DNA from: Asaia bogorensis_B
GTDB taxonomy: Bacteria > Pseudomonadota > Alphaproteobacteria > Acetobacterales > Acetobacteraceae
DNA length: 64,000 nucleotides
Strand: one strand, 5' to 3'
Assembly (NCBI RefSeq): GCF_900465315.1
Contig: NZ_UBIX01000010.1
Shown here: one piece after another, positions 16,968-26,404 of the stretch
Position numbering within the stretch: position 1 is the stretch's first letter
How the letters are laid out: each line of letters starts with the position of its first letter
The notes under the pieces: generated by a model
Database searches by the model: none
What the model saw: the letters and a program-made list of their open reading frames with translations, nothing else
What the model was told of the DNA's origin: nothing
Position numbers and translations under genes: made by a program

Positions 16968-17565
16968 GTGGCAGATGCTTCAGACGACTTACAGATTGCC
17001 CGACTCTTCCGATTGCGATGACACCGGCATGGACGCAGAGATCACAACCCGGCAGGGAGAAACAAAGAAGGAGCCGCATCCACTCTCGTTGTTCGAGTTC
17101 TGGCCCGGGTCGATTTTCTATACGCCGATCGTTCTGTACTGGATCGGTCTCGGCCTGCGATACGGCGATTTCAGCGTACCCAGTGCGGCGAACCCCCTGA
17201 TCGAAACGGGCGGGCTCTGCGGCGAAAGCAAAAGCGGTATTCTCGATCTGGCCGGTCCGGTCGCTACGCGCTGGATCGCGCCTTATGTCACGCAGATGTT
17301 GCGTAAGGGACGCCGCAAGGACGATGCGCGTGAACTGGTCGCCGAAATGAGGACGAAGGGCATCGATTTCCCAGCCGTGATCAAGCCGGATATTGGGTGC
17401 AACGGAACCGGGGTAAAGCTCGTCCGGAGTGAGGACGCCCTGCTCGGGGTGCTTGAGACGTTCCCTTCCAATGTGCGTATCATGGCGCAGGCACTCGCCA
17501 CCGGGCCTGTCGAGGCCGGACTGTTCTATATCCGTGAGCCGGGCGCTTCCTCAGGGCGCATCACC

Positions 17566-18065
17566 TCGATCACCTACAAGGAAGCGCCGATCCTTGAGGG
17601 AGACGGAGCTGCGACCATACGCGAGCTCATTGCGCGCGATACGCGAACCAATCTGCTGCCCGACATCTATCTGCCGCGCCTCAAGGATCGTCTCGACACG
17701 GTTCCCGCCAAGGGGGAACCGGTGCAGCTTGTCTTTACCGGCAACCACTGCAAGGGCTCTATCTTCCGCAACGGTTGTGCCGATGCCACTCCCGCGCTCA
17801 CACGTCGCCTTGACGTCGATCACCTACAAGGAAGCGCCGATCCTTGAGGGAGACGGAGCTGCGACCATACGCGAGCTCATTGCGCGCGATACGCGAACCA
17901 ATCTGCTGCCCGACATCTATCTGCCGCGCCTCAAGGATCGTCTCGACACGGTTCCCGCCAAGGGGGAACCGGTGCAGCTTGTCTTTACCGGCAACCACTG
18001 CAAGGGCTCTATCTTCCGCAACGGTTGTGCCGATGCCACTCCCGCGCTCACACGTCGCCTTGACG
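17566..18065 (+). repeat. exact 250-bp tandem duplication (two copies)
   Basis: Bases 17566-17815 and 17816-18065 are identical by eye from the opening TCGATCACC to the closing CTTGACG. The period of 250 is not a multiple of three, so it shifts the reading frame of the ATP-grasp gene. Probably an assembly artefact; see findings. Confidence 0.93.
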
Positions 18066-18108
18066 AAATCATCGGCGATATCCGCGAATTCCATTTCGGT
18101 CGTATCGA

Positions 18109-18608
18109 CGTCAAGGCGGCCTCGATCGAGGCTCTGCGACACGGTGAGGATTTCGAGATCATCGAACTCAACGGCGTCGGATCCGAGGCCACGCATATAT
18201 GGGATTCACGCACGACGCTGTGGGAGGCGTATCGCGCGCAATTCTATCACTATCGCATGGCGTTTCGTGTCGGGGCGATGAACAGGGCACGAGGCTGGAA
18301 AACCTGCGGGGCCTATACGATGCTGCGCTACTGGCGCAAGCAAAGACGCCTTCTCGCNCGTCAAGGCGGCCTCGATCGAGGCTCTGCGACACGGTGAGGA
18401 TTTCGAGATCATCGAACTCAACGGCGTCGGATCCGAGGCCACGCATATATGGGATTCACGCACGACGCTGTGGGAGGCGTATCGCGCGCAATTCTATCAC
18501 TATCGCATGGCGTTTCGTGTCGGGGCGATGAACAGGGCACGAGGCTGGAAAACCTGCGGGGCCTATACGATGCTGCGCTACTGGCGCAAGCAAAGACGCC
18601 TTCTCGCA
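18109..18608 (+). repeat. second exact 250-bp tandem duplication, with an N at the junction
   Basis: Bases 18109-18358 and 18359-18608 are identical except that base 18358 is an N where the second copy has A. The period is again exactly 250. The N at the junction is the mark of a contig join or unresolved base. Confidence 0.94.
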
Positions 18609-18831
18609 CTCTACCCCCTCAACGACTGAGGGTATTCGACAGTATCGGACGCAGATTGATGGCTGTCGTCCCGAGCGCCAGCTTTAGCTAGATAGCGTCT
18701 TGCTGAAAGCGCCTTGGTTGGCAGGCCGGACGATTTTCGCGGGTGCTATGGATACGTACACAAGCCCGCGCGCGGTGCCTCAGCCCCCCTGCCCGCCTTG
18801 TTGGATCACCCCCATTCAGGGGCGATGCTGC

Positions 18832-19284
18832 CTACTGGATGCCGGACCCGAAGATATAGTTGCTGACCTGCTGCTCAAGCGATGTGGGCGCCTGGGTGTT
18901 GGTGATGGTGCCATCTGAGGGCAGACGCTCGCGGGACGTGCCAGGCTCGATGGCCAGAGCGTTTTCCGAGGTCATCGTCGGGGCCGCGATCGTCAGGATT
19001 GTGTCTGAAGGCAGCGACAGATGGCGGTCGATGGAGAAATCGACCTGTGCCATCTGTGTGGCCGGGTCGAGGCTGATTTTCTGAACCGTGCCGACGCGAA
19101 CGCCTGCCAGCACGACGGCAGCGCCTGCGTCCAGCCCATTGGCAGAAACGAAGCGGGCATGAAGCTTCTGGGTGTCTCCTGACGGGCCATGTCGCTGCGC
19201 CACGGCAAAGACAGCAAAGCCTGCCGCGATAGCCAGCACCATTGTGCTGGCCAGAATCGCGCCGCCCCGGTTTTTTGCTGCCAT
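18832..19284 (-). CDS. MlaD-like MCE-domain protein
   Basis: 150 residues with one N-terminal transmembrane helix (about residues 10-27) and a periplasmic MCE domain beginning near residue 41 (HARFVSANGLDAGAAVVLAGVRVG), the lipid-binding module of the Mla phospholipid transport system. The normal partners MlaE and MlaF are not adjacent; the flanking genes are the ATP-grasp protein and uppP, so in this window it stands alone. In many alphaproteobacteria mlaD lies apart from mlaEF, near complex I accessory genes, so this need not be abnormal. The start is the ATG at 19284. Confidence 0.85.
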   Translation of the reverse strand: MAAKNRGGAILASTMVLAIAAGFAVFAVAQRHGPSGDTQKLHARFVSANGLDAGAAVVLAGVRVGTVQKISLDPATQMAQVDFSIDRHLSLPSDTILTIAAPTMTSENALAIEPGTSRERLPSDGTITNTQAPTSLEQQVSNYIFGSGIQ

Positions 19285-19412
19285 ATCTGCGTCACCTGCC
19301 TGTTATATCAGCGGAACTCTTCGCCCGAGTTGCGGTGACGGTCAAGCGCGGGCTTGCGATCCGTGCCGCAGTAAGGCAGGAGATGGAAACATTTATTTCA
19401 TACTGAGCTGAC

Positions 19413-20258
19413 ATGACGCTGCTTCAAGCACTGGTTCTGGCCATCGTCCAGGGACTGACCGAACTCTTCCCCGTGAGCAGTCTTGGCCATGCAGTCCTCC
19501 TTCCCGCCCTGCTTCACTGGAATCTGGACGAGCGGAGCGAGCTGTTTCTGCCTTTTCTGACGATGCTGCATTTTGGCACACTGGTTGCGCTTTTCTGCTT
19601 CTTCTGGCGTGACTGGCTGGCCATTTTCACCGGTGCAATCGGGATGCATGGTGCTGCCCGTCGAGAGGAAGCCATCCGTATTCTGGTGCTTCTGGTTGTA
19701 GCTACCATACCGGTGGTCATCTTCGGTGCGGCTTTCGAGCACAAGCTGAAGGTCATTTTCGGTACGCCTGCTGCTGTGGCGATCTTCCTGATCCTGAACG
19801 GTGTGATCCTGCTCGTTACCGAGTGGATGCGGTCTTACAAGGGGCGTATGCCCCAGCGTGCCATTGCCGATATGTCGGCCCGCGATGCGGTGGTCATCGG
19901 GCTGTGGCAGTGTCTGGCGCTCTTCCCTGGCATCTCGCGTTCGGGTTCGACCATCAACGCGGGGCTTGTCTGCGGGCTCAATCACGAGACAGCCGCCCGG
20001 TTCTCGCTGCTCATGGCGCAGCCTGCGGTTCTGGCGGCGACAGTGCATGAGGCATGGCAGCTCCGTCATATGAGTGTCAGTCCAGACATGATCCGCATTT
20101 CCATCATCGCGGCTGTCGCGGCGGGTGTGACGGCGCTCATCAGCACGGCCGTTCTGCTGCGTTATTTCCGCAATCATGAGCGTTGGGCGTTGTCGCCTTT
20201 CGCCTTCTATTGCATGGGAGCCGGTGCCGTCTCCCTCGTCGCACTCGTTCTCTTTTGA
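19413..20258 (+). CDS. uppP: undecaprenyl-diphosphate phosphatase
   Basis: Membrane phosphatase of 281 residues that regenerates undecaprenyl phosphate, the carrier for peptidoglycan and other glycans. The first active-site block VQGLTELFPVSSLGH (residues 12-26; Glu17, Ser22-Ser23, His26) and the second, FPGISRSGSTI, are both intact. Several hydrophobic helices follow. It is transcribed alone or with the permease downstream; a terminator-like hairpin lies 25 bases after its stop. Confidence 0.96.
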   Translation: MTLLQALVLAIVQGLTELFPVSSLGHAVLLPALLHWNLDERSELFLPFLTMLHFGTLVALFCFFWRDWLAIFTGAIGMHGAARREEAIRILVLLVVATIPVVIFGAAFEHKLKVIFGTPAAVAIFLILNGVILLVTEWMRSYKGRMPQRAIADMSARDAVVIGLWQCLALFPGISRSGSTINAGLVCGLNHETAARFSLLMAQPAVLAATVHEAWQLRHMSVSPDMIRISIIAAVAAGVTALISTAVLLRYFRNHERWALSPFAFYCMGAGAVSLVALVLF

Positions 20259-20282
20259 TAACGAAATAATTTCCACTTTGAC

Positions 20283-20307
20283 AGCCGATCCGGCATGATC
20301 GGCTTTT
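20283..20307 (+). terminator. rho-independent terminator after uppP
   Basis: AGCCGATC (20283-20290) pairs perfectly with GATCGGCT (20297-20304) around a 6-base loop, followed by TTT. It lies between uppP and the APC permease, so the permease start must lie downstream of it. Confidence 0.75.
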
Positions 20308-20328
20308 CCACTATGGGCGATTAGTATC

Positions 20329-21876
20329 ATTCCTGACCTGGCCGAACCTCCACCCTCCGCATCGAATTCCGCAAGCCGACGCAAGACGCTCGAACAGGTC
20401 ACGGCTGATTACGAAACCAACGGGCTCAAGCGCTCGCTGACTGCCACGCAGCTTGTGATGCTCGGTGTCGGCTCCACAATCGGTGCCGGCATCTATGTCA
20501 TGACCGGCACGGCCGCCGCCGAGTATGCGGGGCCGTCCATTCTTGTCTCGTTCATCATTGCGGCGCTGGCCTGTCTCTTTACGGCTTTCTCCTACGGCGA
20601 ACTGTCCTCCAGCCTGCCTGTTTCAGGATCGGCCTATTCCTACGCCTATGTGTCGATGGGTGAGAAAGCGGCCTGGACGGTCGGGTGGCTGCTGCTGCTC
20701 GAATACGGCATCTCCTGTGCCGCTGTCGCGTCCGGCCTGTCGGGTTACGCCACGAGCCTGCTTTCAAGCTTCAACATGCATGTCCCGGCGGCACTCAGTC
20801 AGGCAACCTTCCAGACCGTGCCGGGAAGCGGCGGTATGGCCATCACCTCGGGCTGGCGCTTCGACTTGGTCGCGACGTTGGCCATTGCGGTGGTGACGGC
20901 CTGTCTGGTGCGCGGCGTACAGGAATCAGCACGCGTCAACACGGTGATCGTATTCATCAAGGTCGGGGTGCTTTTCCTGTTTGTCGTATGCGGTCTATTT
21001 GCGCTGCATCCCTCCTATTGGCACCCCTTCATTCCGGAATATCGGGGTGGTTTCCAGTACGGCATCCCCGGCATGTTCCGTGCGGCTTCGATCATCTTCT
21101 TTGCCTATGTCGGGTTTGAGGCTGTCTCGACAGCATCGGCCGAGGCGCGCAACCCGCGCCGGGATGTGCCGATCGGGATTATCGGCAGCCTTGTGATCTG
21201 CACAATCGTTTACGTGTGTGTGGCGTCCATCCTGATCGGTATTGTGCCCTATCAGCAGCTCAATGTGGCCGATCCGCTCGCAATCGCCGTGCGTGCCATG
21301 CATCAGCCGTGGCTTGCCCTGTTCGTCAATCTTGGCGCCACGATCGGGCTTTGCTCGGTCTTGCTGGGACTGCTTTACGGGCAGACACGCATCTTCTTCG
21401 CCATGAGCCGCGACGGGCTGCTCCCCCCGATCTTTGCGTATGTGCACAAGCGCTACCACACGCCTTGGACCGGGACGATTCTTCTGGGTATTCTGGTAGC
21501 TCTCGCTACGGCGACATTGCCGATTGACGTGATCAGCGATCTTGTCAGCATCGGGACGGCAGCCGCCTTCGGTATTGTGTGCTTCACGGTCATCTGGCAG
21601 CGCAACAAGCACCCCGATATGCCGAGAAGCTTCAGTGTTCCGCTGGGAGGCGTCACCATCAGGGGATGGTGGATTGGCGTCACCCCTACGCTGGGTATTT
21701 TGTTCTGCCTCGTGATGATTGCGCCGCTTTTTGCCGACATGGCCCGCGCCCTGATACACGGCAATCCGGTCCCGGCCCTGCTGCTGATTGCTTATGCCGG
21801 GCTCGGATTTGCGACCTACTGGTTCTACTCCAGGCACAACTCCCGTTTCGCTACAGAGGAATCATCCTCCCCCTGA
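20329..21876 (+). CDS. APC-family amino acid permease (start codon uncertain)
   Basis: Inner-membrane cationic/neutral amino acid permease with about 12 hydrophobic segments and the APC opening VGSTIGAGIYVMTG in the first helix. About 515 residues if it starts at the ATT at 20329. From the in-frame TGA at 20296-20298 to the GTG at 20455 there is no ATG, GTG or TTG. Yet the codons before 20455 encode a typical cytoplasmic lead-in (TADYETNGLKRSLTATQL) that belongs to the family. Starting at 20455 would cut into the first helix. So either a rare AUU/CUG start is used or a base is wrong. The later region resembles the CAT subgroup, including FFAYVGFEAVSTASAEARNP. Confidence 0.85.
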   Translation: MPDLAEPPPSASNSASRRKTLEQVTADYETNGLKRSLTATQLVMLGVGSTIGAGIYVMTGTAAAEYAGPSILVSFIIAALACLFTAFSYGELSSSLPVSGSAYSYAYVSMGEKAAWTVGWLLLLEYGISCAAVASGLSGYATSLLSSFNMHVPAALSQATFQTVPGSGGMAITSGWRFDLVATLAIAVVTACLVRGVQESARVNTVIVFIKVGVLFLFVVCGLFALHPSYWHPFIPEYRGGFQYGIPGMFRAASIIFFAYVGFEAVSTASAEARNPRRDVPIGIIGSLVICTIVYVCVASILIGIVPYQQLNVADPLAIAVRAMHQPWLALFVNLGATIGLCSVLLGLLYGQTRIFFAMSRDGLLPPIFAYVHKRYHTPWTGTILLGILVALATATLPIDVISDLVSIGTAAAFGIVCFTVIWQRNKHPDMPRSFSVPLGGVTIRGWWIGVTPTLGILFCLVMIAPLFADMARALIHGNPVPALLLIAYAGLGFATYWFYSRHNSRFATEESSSP

Positions 21877-21995
21877 GGCATGAGGCGCGGGTATCTGCCG
21901 AGGGGCCATTCCCCCGCTGCTCATGACGTTACCCACAGATTTGGTGGATGCGTTCGTGGGCAAGCTTGTGGATAAGCTGGGCATGGAACGTGAAT

Positions 21996-22021
21996 AAGGG
22001 GGGGTATGAGAGCCCCCCTTT
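21996..22021. terminator. bidirectional terminator between convergent genes
   Basis: AAGGGGGG...CCCCCCTTT forms a hairpin with at least 8 paired bases around a short loop (TATGAGAG region). It lies between the APC permease (plus strand, ends 21876) and the dihydroxyacetone-kinase-like gene (minus strand, ends 22087), and its A/T flanks can serve both directions. Confidence 0.75.
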
Positions 22022-22086
22022 CCAGATTGCTTCAATCGGTCTCGAACGCAGTGGCCTCGTGAGCCACCGTGCTTGACCTTGCGATG

Positions 22087-23808
22087 TTACTTCACAGAGA
22101 GCGAGGCAAGCGCCTCGCCCACGACACGGGCGCTGAGCGCCATGGAGATTGCACCGGCGTCAGGATAGCCCTTGCTGCGCTCGCCATGGGTGCGTGCGCG
22201 ACCCAGTCGCGGCAGGAGGTCTTTTGTTGCCTCGGCTGCGGTGGTTGATGCCTTGGCGGCTTCGTTCCAGGCTTTCGAGACATTCTCTCCCTGGCGGAGA
22301 CCCTGCTCGAAGCGTTCCACGAGGGGGACCAGAGCATCCATGAGGGTCTTGTCACCCGGCTTCGCCTTGCCAAGGGCTGTAATGTTTTCCATTGCGCGAC
22401 GCAGGCCGGTTGAAAGGCTCTGGGCATCGGGCACGGCAGAGTCATCGAAGGCTGTGCTGAAGGCGAACAGCCCTGCTCCCCACAGGGCGCCCGACGTGCC
22501 GCCGGCACGATCCGCCCAGGCATCTGCTGCCGCTGCGAGCACTGTCGCAGGGCCCGCCCCGGCCTCAACAGCGGCCAGTGCGGCCTTGGCCGAAGCCGCC
22601 GCCCCACGGGCCATTCCTTGTCCGTGGTCGCCATCGCCCGCATGGGCGTCGATCTGCCCAAGCTCGGCCTCGGCCTCTGTCAGGGCGTGTGAGAGCTTGA
22701 CCATGATGGAGGCCACACAGCGACCGCCATCGCGTCCGGCATCGGTGAGGGATTTCATGTAAACGGCCGGGGCATCTGTCAGCACCGACAGGGCATGGTC
22801 CTGCACGCGGGTCACCGCGTTGCGGCGAAATGCCGCGCTATCCACCGGGGCACACCAGAAACGCTCGAGCTCTTCATCGAGCCATGTGATGGTCAGTGAG
22901 CATCCGGCCATATCGAGGCTGGTGATGTATTCCCCGGCGATGGGCGCGACCAGAGTATATCCGGCATTTTCGAGATAGGGGATGATCGCTTCCCACAGCA
23001 CGAAAAGCTCTTCATATTTCGTCCCGCCCAGGCCATTCAGCAGCGCCGTGATGCGCGATCCCGCCTTGGGGGGCGCTTCCTTCAGCAGACGCTCGCACAG
23101 GATGGCAGCCAGTGCTTCGGGGCGCATGAGATCCTGCTCATCAATGCCCTGCTCTCCATGAACGCCAAGGCCGAGCGCAACCCGACCATTTGGAACGTGG
23201 AACAGCTTCTCGGTTTCACCGGGCAGGGTGCACCCGTCGAAGGCAACACCGAAAGAACGTGTGCGCTGATTGGCGCGCTGGCCCACCGCCTCGACCTCGT
23301 CGAGGGAGAGACCTGCTTCGGCCGCAGCCCCCGTGATCTTGAAAACAGGCACATCGCCTGCCGTGCCACGACGTCTGCTGGCCTCCTCGGCGGGGGCGCT
23401 CGCAATGTCGTCTGTCGTGGCGATCATCCGGGTATCGATCCCCTCGGCGCGAAGGCGCTCAGCGGCGATACTGAAGTTCAACACATCGCCGGCGTAATTG
23501 CCGTAGCCGAGGATAACGCCGCCACCCAGATTGGCCTGCCGGGCGATGCGCAAAATGGCCTGGGTAGAGGGCGAAGCAAAGACGTCGCCCGCTACAGCAG
23601 CATCGGCAAAGCCGGTGCCGACATAGCCGTTGAATGCCGGGAAATGCCCGGACCCGCCGCCGACCACCAGAGCCACCTTGCCCTTGGCGCCGGGCTGACT
23701 GCGCAGCACGCCGCCACGGACCGGCTGGACGATGTCGCGATAGAGGCTGGCAAAGCCACGCAGGGCCGATGTCGCGAAATTTTCGGCGTCACCACAGATC
23801 TTGGTCAT
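22087..23808 (-). CDS. DhaK-DhaL fusion kinase (dihydroxyacetone/erythrulose kinase family)
   Basis: ATP-dependent ketose kinase of 573 residues. The N-terminal DhaK domain has the glycine-rich GGGSGH at residues 50-55 and the substrate-binding histidine at His217 (GVHGEQG). The C-terminal DhaL domain carries the ADP/Mg-binding DAHAGDGDHG at residues 387-396. The ATG at 23808 is chosen because the upstream extension reads through the permease gene. It is the last gene of the ten-gene polyol cluster. Family members phosphorylate dihydroxyacetone, and relatives act on D- or L-erythrulose in the same way; with eryA/B/H/I-like neighbours a C4 ketose is the more likely substrate here (inference). 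Confidence 0.9.
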   Translation of the reverse strand: MTKICGDAENFATSALRGFASLYRDIVQPVRGGVLRSQPGAKGKVALVVGGGSGHFPAFNGYVGTGFADAAVAGDVFASPSTQAILRIARQANLGGGVILGYGNYAGDVLNFSIAAERLRAEGIDTRMIATTDDIASAPAEEASRRRGTAGDVPVFKITGAAAEAGLSLDEVEAVGQRANQRTRSFGVAFDGCTLPGETEKLFHVPNGRVALGLGVHGEQGIDEQDLMRPEALAAILCERLLKEAPPKAGSRITALLNGLGGTKYEELFVLWEAIIPYLENAGYTLVAPIAGEYITSLDMAGCSLTITWLDEELERFWCAPVDSAAFRRNAVTRVQDHALSVLTDAPAVYMKSLTDAGRDGGRCVASIMVKLSHALTEAEAELGQIDAHAGDGDHGQGMARGAAASAKAALAAVEAGAGPATVLAAAADAWADRAGGTSGALWGAGLFAFSTAFDDSAVPDAQSLSTGLRRAMENITALGKAKPGDKTLMDALVPLVERFEQGLRQGENVSKAWNEAAKASTTAAEATKDLLPRLGRARTHGERSKGYPDAGAISMALSARVVGEALASLSVK

Positions 23809-23869
23809 GAAAATATCCTCGATAGGGTCCGCAATGAAGGCAATGGGTGACCCCCGCAGGGGCCCCCTG

Positions 23870-24892
23870 TTAGGCCTCGCGGTTGAAATAGCGTCTTGCG
23901 ATTGAGTCGAAGGAAATGGCGGCAACGACGATCCCGCCGCTGACAATCGATTGCCAGTAGGGCGAGATGCCGAACAGCACGATAACGTTCTCGATAATAC
24001 CGATGATGACCGCACCCAGCACGGCGCCGAATGGGCTGCCAAGGCCGCCTGTCGTGGCGACACCGCCGATGACGGCCGCTGCGATGGGGGCAAGCACCCA
24101 TGTATCGCCGATGGAAGGCTGGGCTGTTCCGAGGCGGGCGACCATCACGATACCCGCCAGTGCGGAAAGGAAGCCTGCCGTTGCGAAAGCACACACGCGA
24201 ATGGCGTCCACCCTGATGCCAAGCATCCGTGCAGCGGCATTATTGCTGCCAATGGCATAGACATAGCGCCCCAGCGGGGTGCGGATCATGACAAAGGAAA
24301 CGATCGCAAGGCAGACAAGCAGGATCACGAAGGGCACGGGCAGACCGAACATCATGCCACGGCCAAGGAAAGCAATATCACTCGGGATCCCGGTAATGGC
24401 GACGCCCTTGGTGAGCACCAGATTGGCGCCCCCATAGACACCGGCCATGCCGATGGTCAGCACCAGCGAGTGCAGGCGCAGCCTGGTGATGAGCAGGCCA
24501 TTGAGCAGCCCGCACCCCGTGCCGAGCGCGAGGCAGAGAATGAGGGAAAGCCACGGGTTGAGGCCTGCCTGAACCATGAGCAGGCCACCCGCTACCCCGG
24601 CGAGGCCGCCAATGGCACCGACGGAAAGATCGAGCTCACCGAGGATCATCAATATGGCCTGACCGATCGTGACGAGCCCCACGAAAGCCAGCGAGCGCGC
24701 GATGATCTTCATGTTGAACGCGGTCAGGAAGTGCGATGACAGCGAGCAGGACAGGACAAAGATGACTACCAGCGCCACGATCACACCGCAGAGCGAGTTG
24801 GCCGCCAGAGCCTTGATGCGGGCGCCCGCGCCGGGGGCCGCCACGACCGCCGCGCTGTCAGCCTGAGGAAGCGTTGAGGGTTCATGCGACAT
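23870..24892 (-). CDS. sugar ABC transporter permease, RbsC type
   Basis: Inner-membrane permease of 340 residues with about 8-10 hydrophobic helices. The family block GELDLSVGAIGGLAGVAGG near residue 100 and the EAA-like region GRYVYAIGSNNAAARMLGI are typical of ribose/autoinducer-2 type importers. The ATG at 24892 is used; it overlaps the end of the ATPase gene by 11 bases, so the two are probably translationally coupled. It forms one importer with the ATPase and the binding protein upstream. Substrate inferred from context: a C4 polyol or ketose. Confidence 0.92.
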   Translation of the reverse strand: MSHEPSTLPQADSAAVVAAPGAGARIKALAANSLCGVIVALVVIFVLSCSLSSHFLTAFNMKIIARSLAFVGLVTIGQAILMILGELDLSVGAIGGLAGVAGGLLMVQAGLNPWLSLILCLALGTGCGLLNGLLITRLRLHSLVLTIGMAGVYGGANLVLTKGVAITGIPSDIAFLGRGMMFGLPVPFVILLVCLAIVSFVMIRTPLGRYVYAIGSNNAAARMLGIRVDAIRVCAFATAGFLSALAGIVMVARLGTAQPSIGDTWVLAPIAAAVIGGVATTGGLGSPFGAVLGAVIIGIIENVIVLFGISPYWQSIVSGGIVVAAISFDSIARRYFNREA

Positions 24893-26387
24893 GTCTGGTC
24901 TCCGGTGAGCCGATGATCGAGGCGACCAGCGTGCTGACATCCGTCTTGTCGTGCTCGAAGGAACCGTTGATACGGCCGGAATAGAGGGTGATGATGCGCG
25001 TGGCGCAACGCTGCAATTCGTTCATTTCTGACGAGACGAGAATGATGCCGACGCCCTCTTCCGCAAGGCGTTGCATGATCCGGTAGATCTGGAACTTGGT
25101 GCCGATATCGATGCCCTTTGTCGGCTCATCGAATATGAGCAGGCGAGGCTTGCGTGCCATGGCGCGGCCGATGATCGCTTTTTGCTGGTTGCCGCCAGAG
25201 AGAAACATGATCTTCTTCGCCGCTGATGAGGTGCGGACATCGAAACGCTGGATGATCTCACGGACGATCTCTTTCTCCCGCCTGGGGGAGATCAGCCCGC
25301 CTGTGGAGATGTCATCGGTGACGGCGAGCGCGATATTTTCGCGCACGCTGAGCATCGGGAAGATACCGTGATGCTTGCGCTCTTCAGAGAGGTAGATCAT
25401 CCCTGCCTTGACGGCTTTGTCCGGCCTATTGGGGGCGATGACCTTTCCATCGAGCATCACCTGGCCGCTCCGGACTTTGCGGAAACCGAACATGGCCTGC
25501 ATGATTTCGGAACGGCCTGCGCCAACCAGGCCCGCGAAGCCGAGGATTTCGCCTCTTTTCAACTCAAAGGAAATATCCTCGAACCCGGGTCCGCACAGAT
25601 TATCGACCTTGAGGATCGTCTCGCCCGTGCGAGAGGCCGGATCGGACTGGAATTGTTCGTCCAGCTTGACCGTACTGCCCGACATCAGGCGGATCAGTTC
25701 GTTTTCGGTCATGCCCTCCATCGGGAAGCTGCCAACGCTGCGACCATTGCGCAGCACGGTGACCGTATCGCCCAGCGAGAAGATTTCTTCCATCTTGTGG
25801 GAGACGAACACGATGGCCACGCCCCGATCGCGCAGATCACATACGATGCGGAAAAGCTGTTCTGTCTCCCGGGCTGTCAGCGATGAGGTCGGCTCATCGA
25901 GGATCATGACCCCGAAATCTTCCTGGGTTGCCGCGCGGGCAATCTGCAGAAGCTGCTGATCGGGCACGCTGATTTCAGCAACCTTCTGATCGGGGCGCGC
26001 ATGAATACCGAAACGCGCGATATACTCGGCGGCCTTGGCTTCCATGGCCTTTTCGGAAACGGTGACCGTGCCGAAGCCCGAGCGGGCAAACGGCATGAAC
26101 ATGTTTTCCGCAACGGTCAGGTAGGGAAAGAGATTGAGTTCCTGGGGAACGTAGGCCACCCGTCGAAACAGCTTGTGATCGTGAAGGGCATCGGCATCAT
26201 CGATCACCAATGTCCCCTCATCGGGTCTGACCAGTCCGGAAAGAGTCTTGATGAGGGTAGATTTGCCCGCCCCGTTTTCCCCGGCAAGGATATGCACCTT
26301 GCCGGGTTCCAGGGTCAGGTCGATATGGTCAAGCGCTACGACACCCGGATAGGTCTTTCGTATGCCTGTTGCCTTGAGAAGGACCAT
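24882..26387 (-). CDS. sugar ABC transporter ATP-binding protein, RbsA/MglA type
   Basis: Cytoplasmic ATPase of 501 residues with two fused nucleotide-binding domains. The first has a full Walker A (GENGAGKST, residues 36-44) and an atypical signature (ISVPDQQLLQIARA). The second has a degenerate P-loop (GLVGAGRSE, lysine absent) but a good signature LSGGNQQK, as is normal in the RbsA group. A Walker B DEPT follows each. It sits between the binding-protein gene (17-base gap) and the permease gene (overlap). Confidence 0.94.
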   Translation of the reverse strand: MVLLKATGIRKTYPGVVALDHIDLTLEPGKVHILAGENGAGKSTLIKTLSGLVRPDEGTLVIDDADALHDHKLFRRVAYVPQELNLFPYLTVAENMFMPFARSGFGTVTVSEKAMEAKAAEYIARFGIHARPDQKVAEISVPDQQLLQIARAATQEDFGVMILDEPTSSLTARETEQLFRIVCDLRDRGVAIVFVSHKMEEIFSLGDTVTVLRNGRSVGSFPMEGMTENELIRLMSGSTVKLDEQFQSDPASRTGETILKVDNLCGPGFEDISFELKRGEILGFAGLVGAGRSEIMQAMFGFRKVRSGQVMLDGKVIAPNRPDKAVKAGMIYLSEERKHHGIFPMLSVRENIALAVTDDISTGGLISPRREKEIVREIIQRFDVRTSSAAKKIMFLSGGNQQKAIIGRAMARKPRLLIFDEPTKGIDIGTKFQIYRIMQRLAEEGVGIILVSSEMNELQRCATRIITLYSGRINGSFEHDKTDVSTLVASIIGSPETRHVA

Positions 26388-26404
26388 AGCCCTGCTCCCA
26401 TCGC

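Larger units (their letters stand above)
16975..18629 (+). pseudogene. ATP-grasp domain protein, frame broken by two 250-bp tandem duplications
   Basis: As written the frame stops at 17845-17847, but if one copy of each 250-base duplication (17566-18065 and 18109-18608) is removed, a single frame runs from 16975 to the TGA at 18627-18629 and encodes about 384 residues. That restored frame is a strong sign the gene is intact in the cell. The product has an N-terminal hydrophobic or amphipathic segment (SIFYTPIVLYWIGLGL), then ATP-grasp features VIKPDIGCNGTGVKLV and the later metal-binding region RIDVKAAS...EIIELNGVGSEA, as in D-Ala-D-Ala ligase and cyanophycin-synthetase relatives. It would ligate a carboxylate to an amine or other nucleophile. 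Substrate unknown; it follows dedA closely. An in-frame ATG at 17029 is an alternative start. Confidence 0.75.

Noticed and set aside
17816..18629. Second and third copies of an ATP-grasp gene
   Set aside because: They are the two exact 250-base duplications of one gene, not separate genes.
23809..24093. Long N-terminal extension of the DhaK-DhaL kinase
   Set aside because: It overlaps the ABC permease gene in another frame and reads as low-complexity; the ATG at 23808 begins the family's normal N-terminus.
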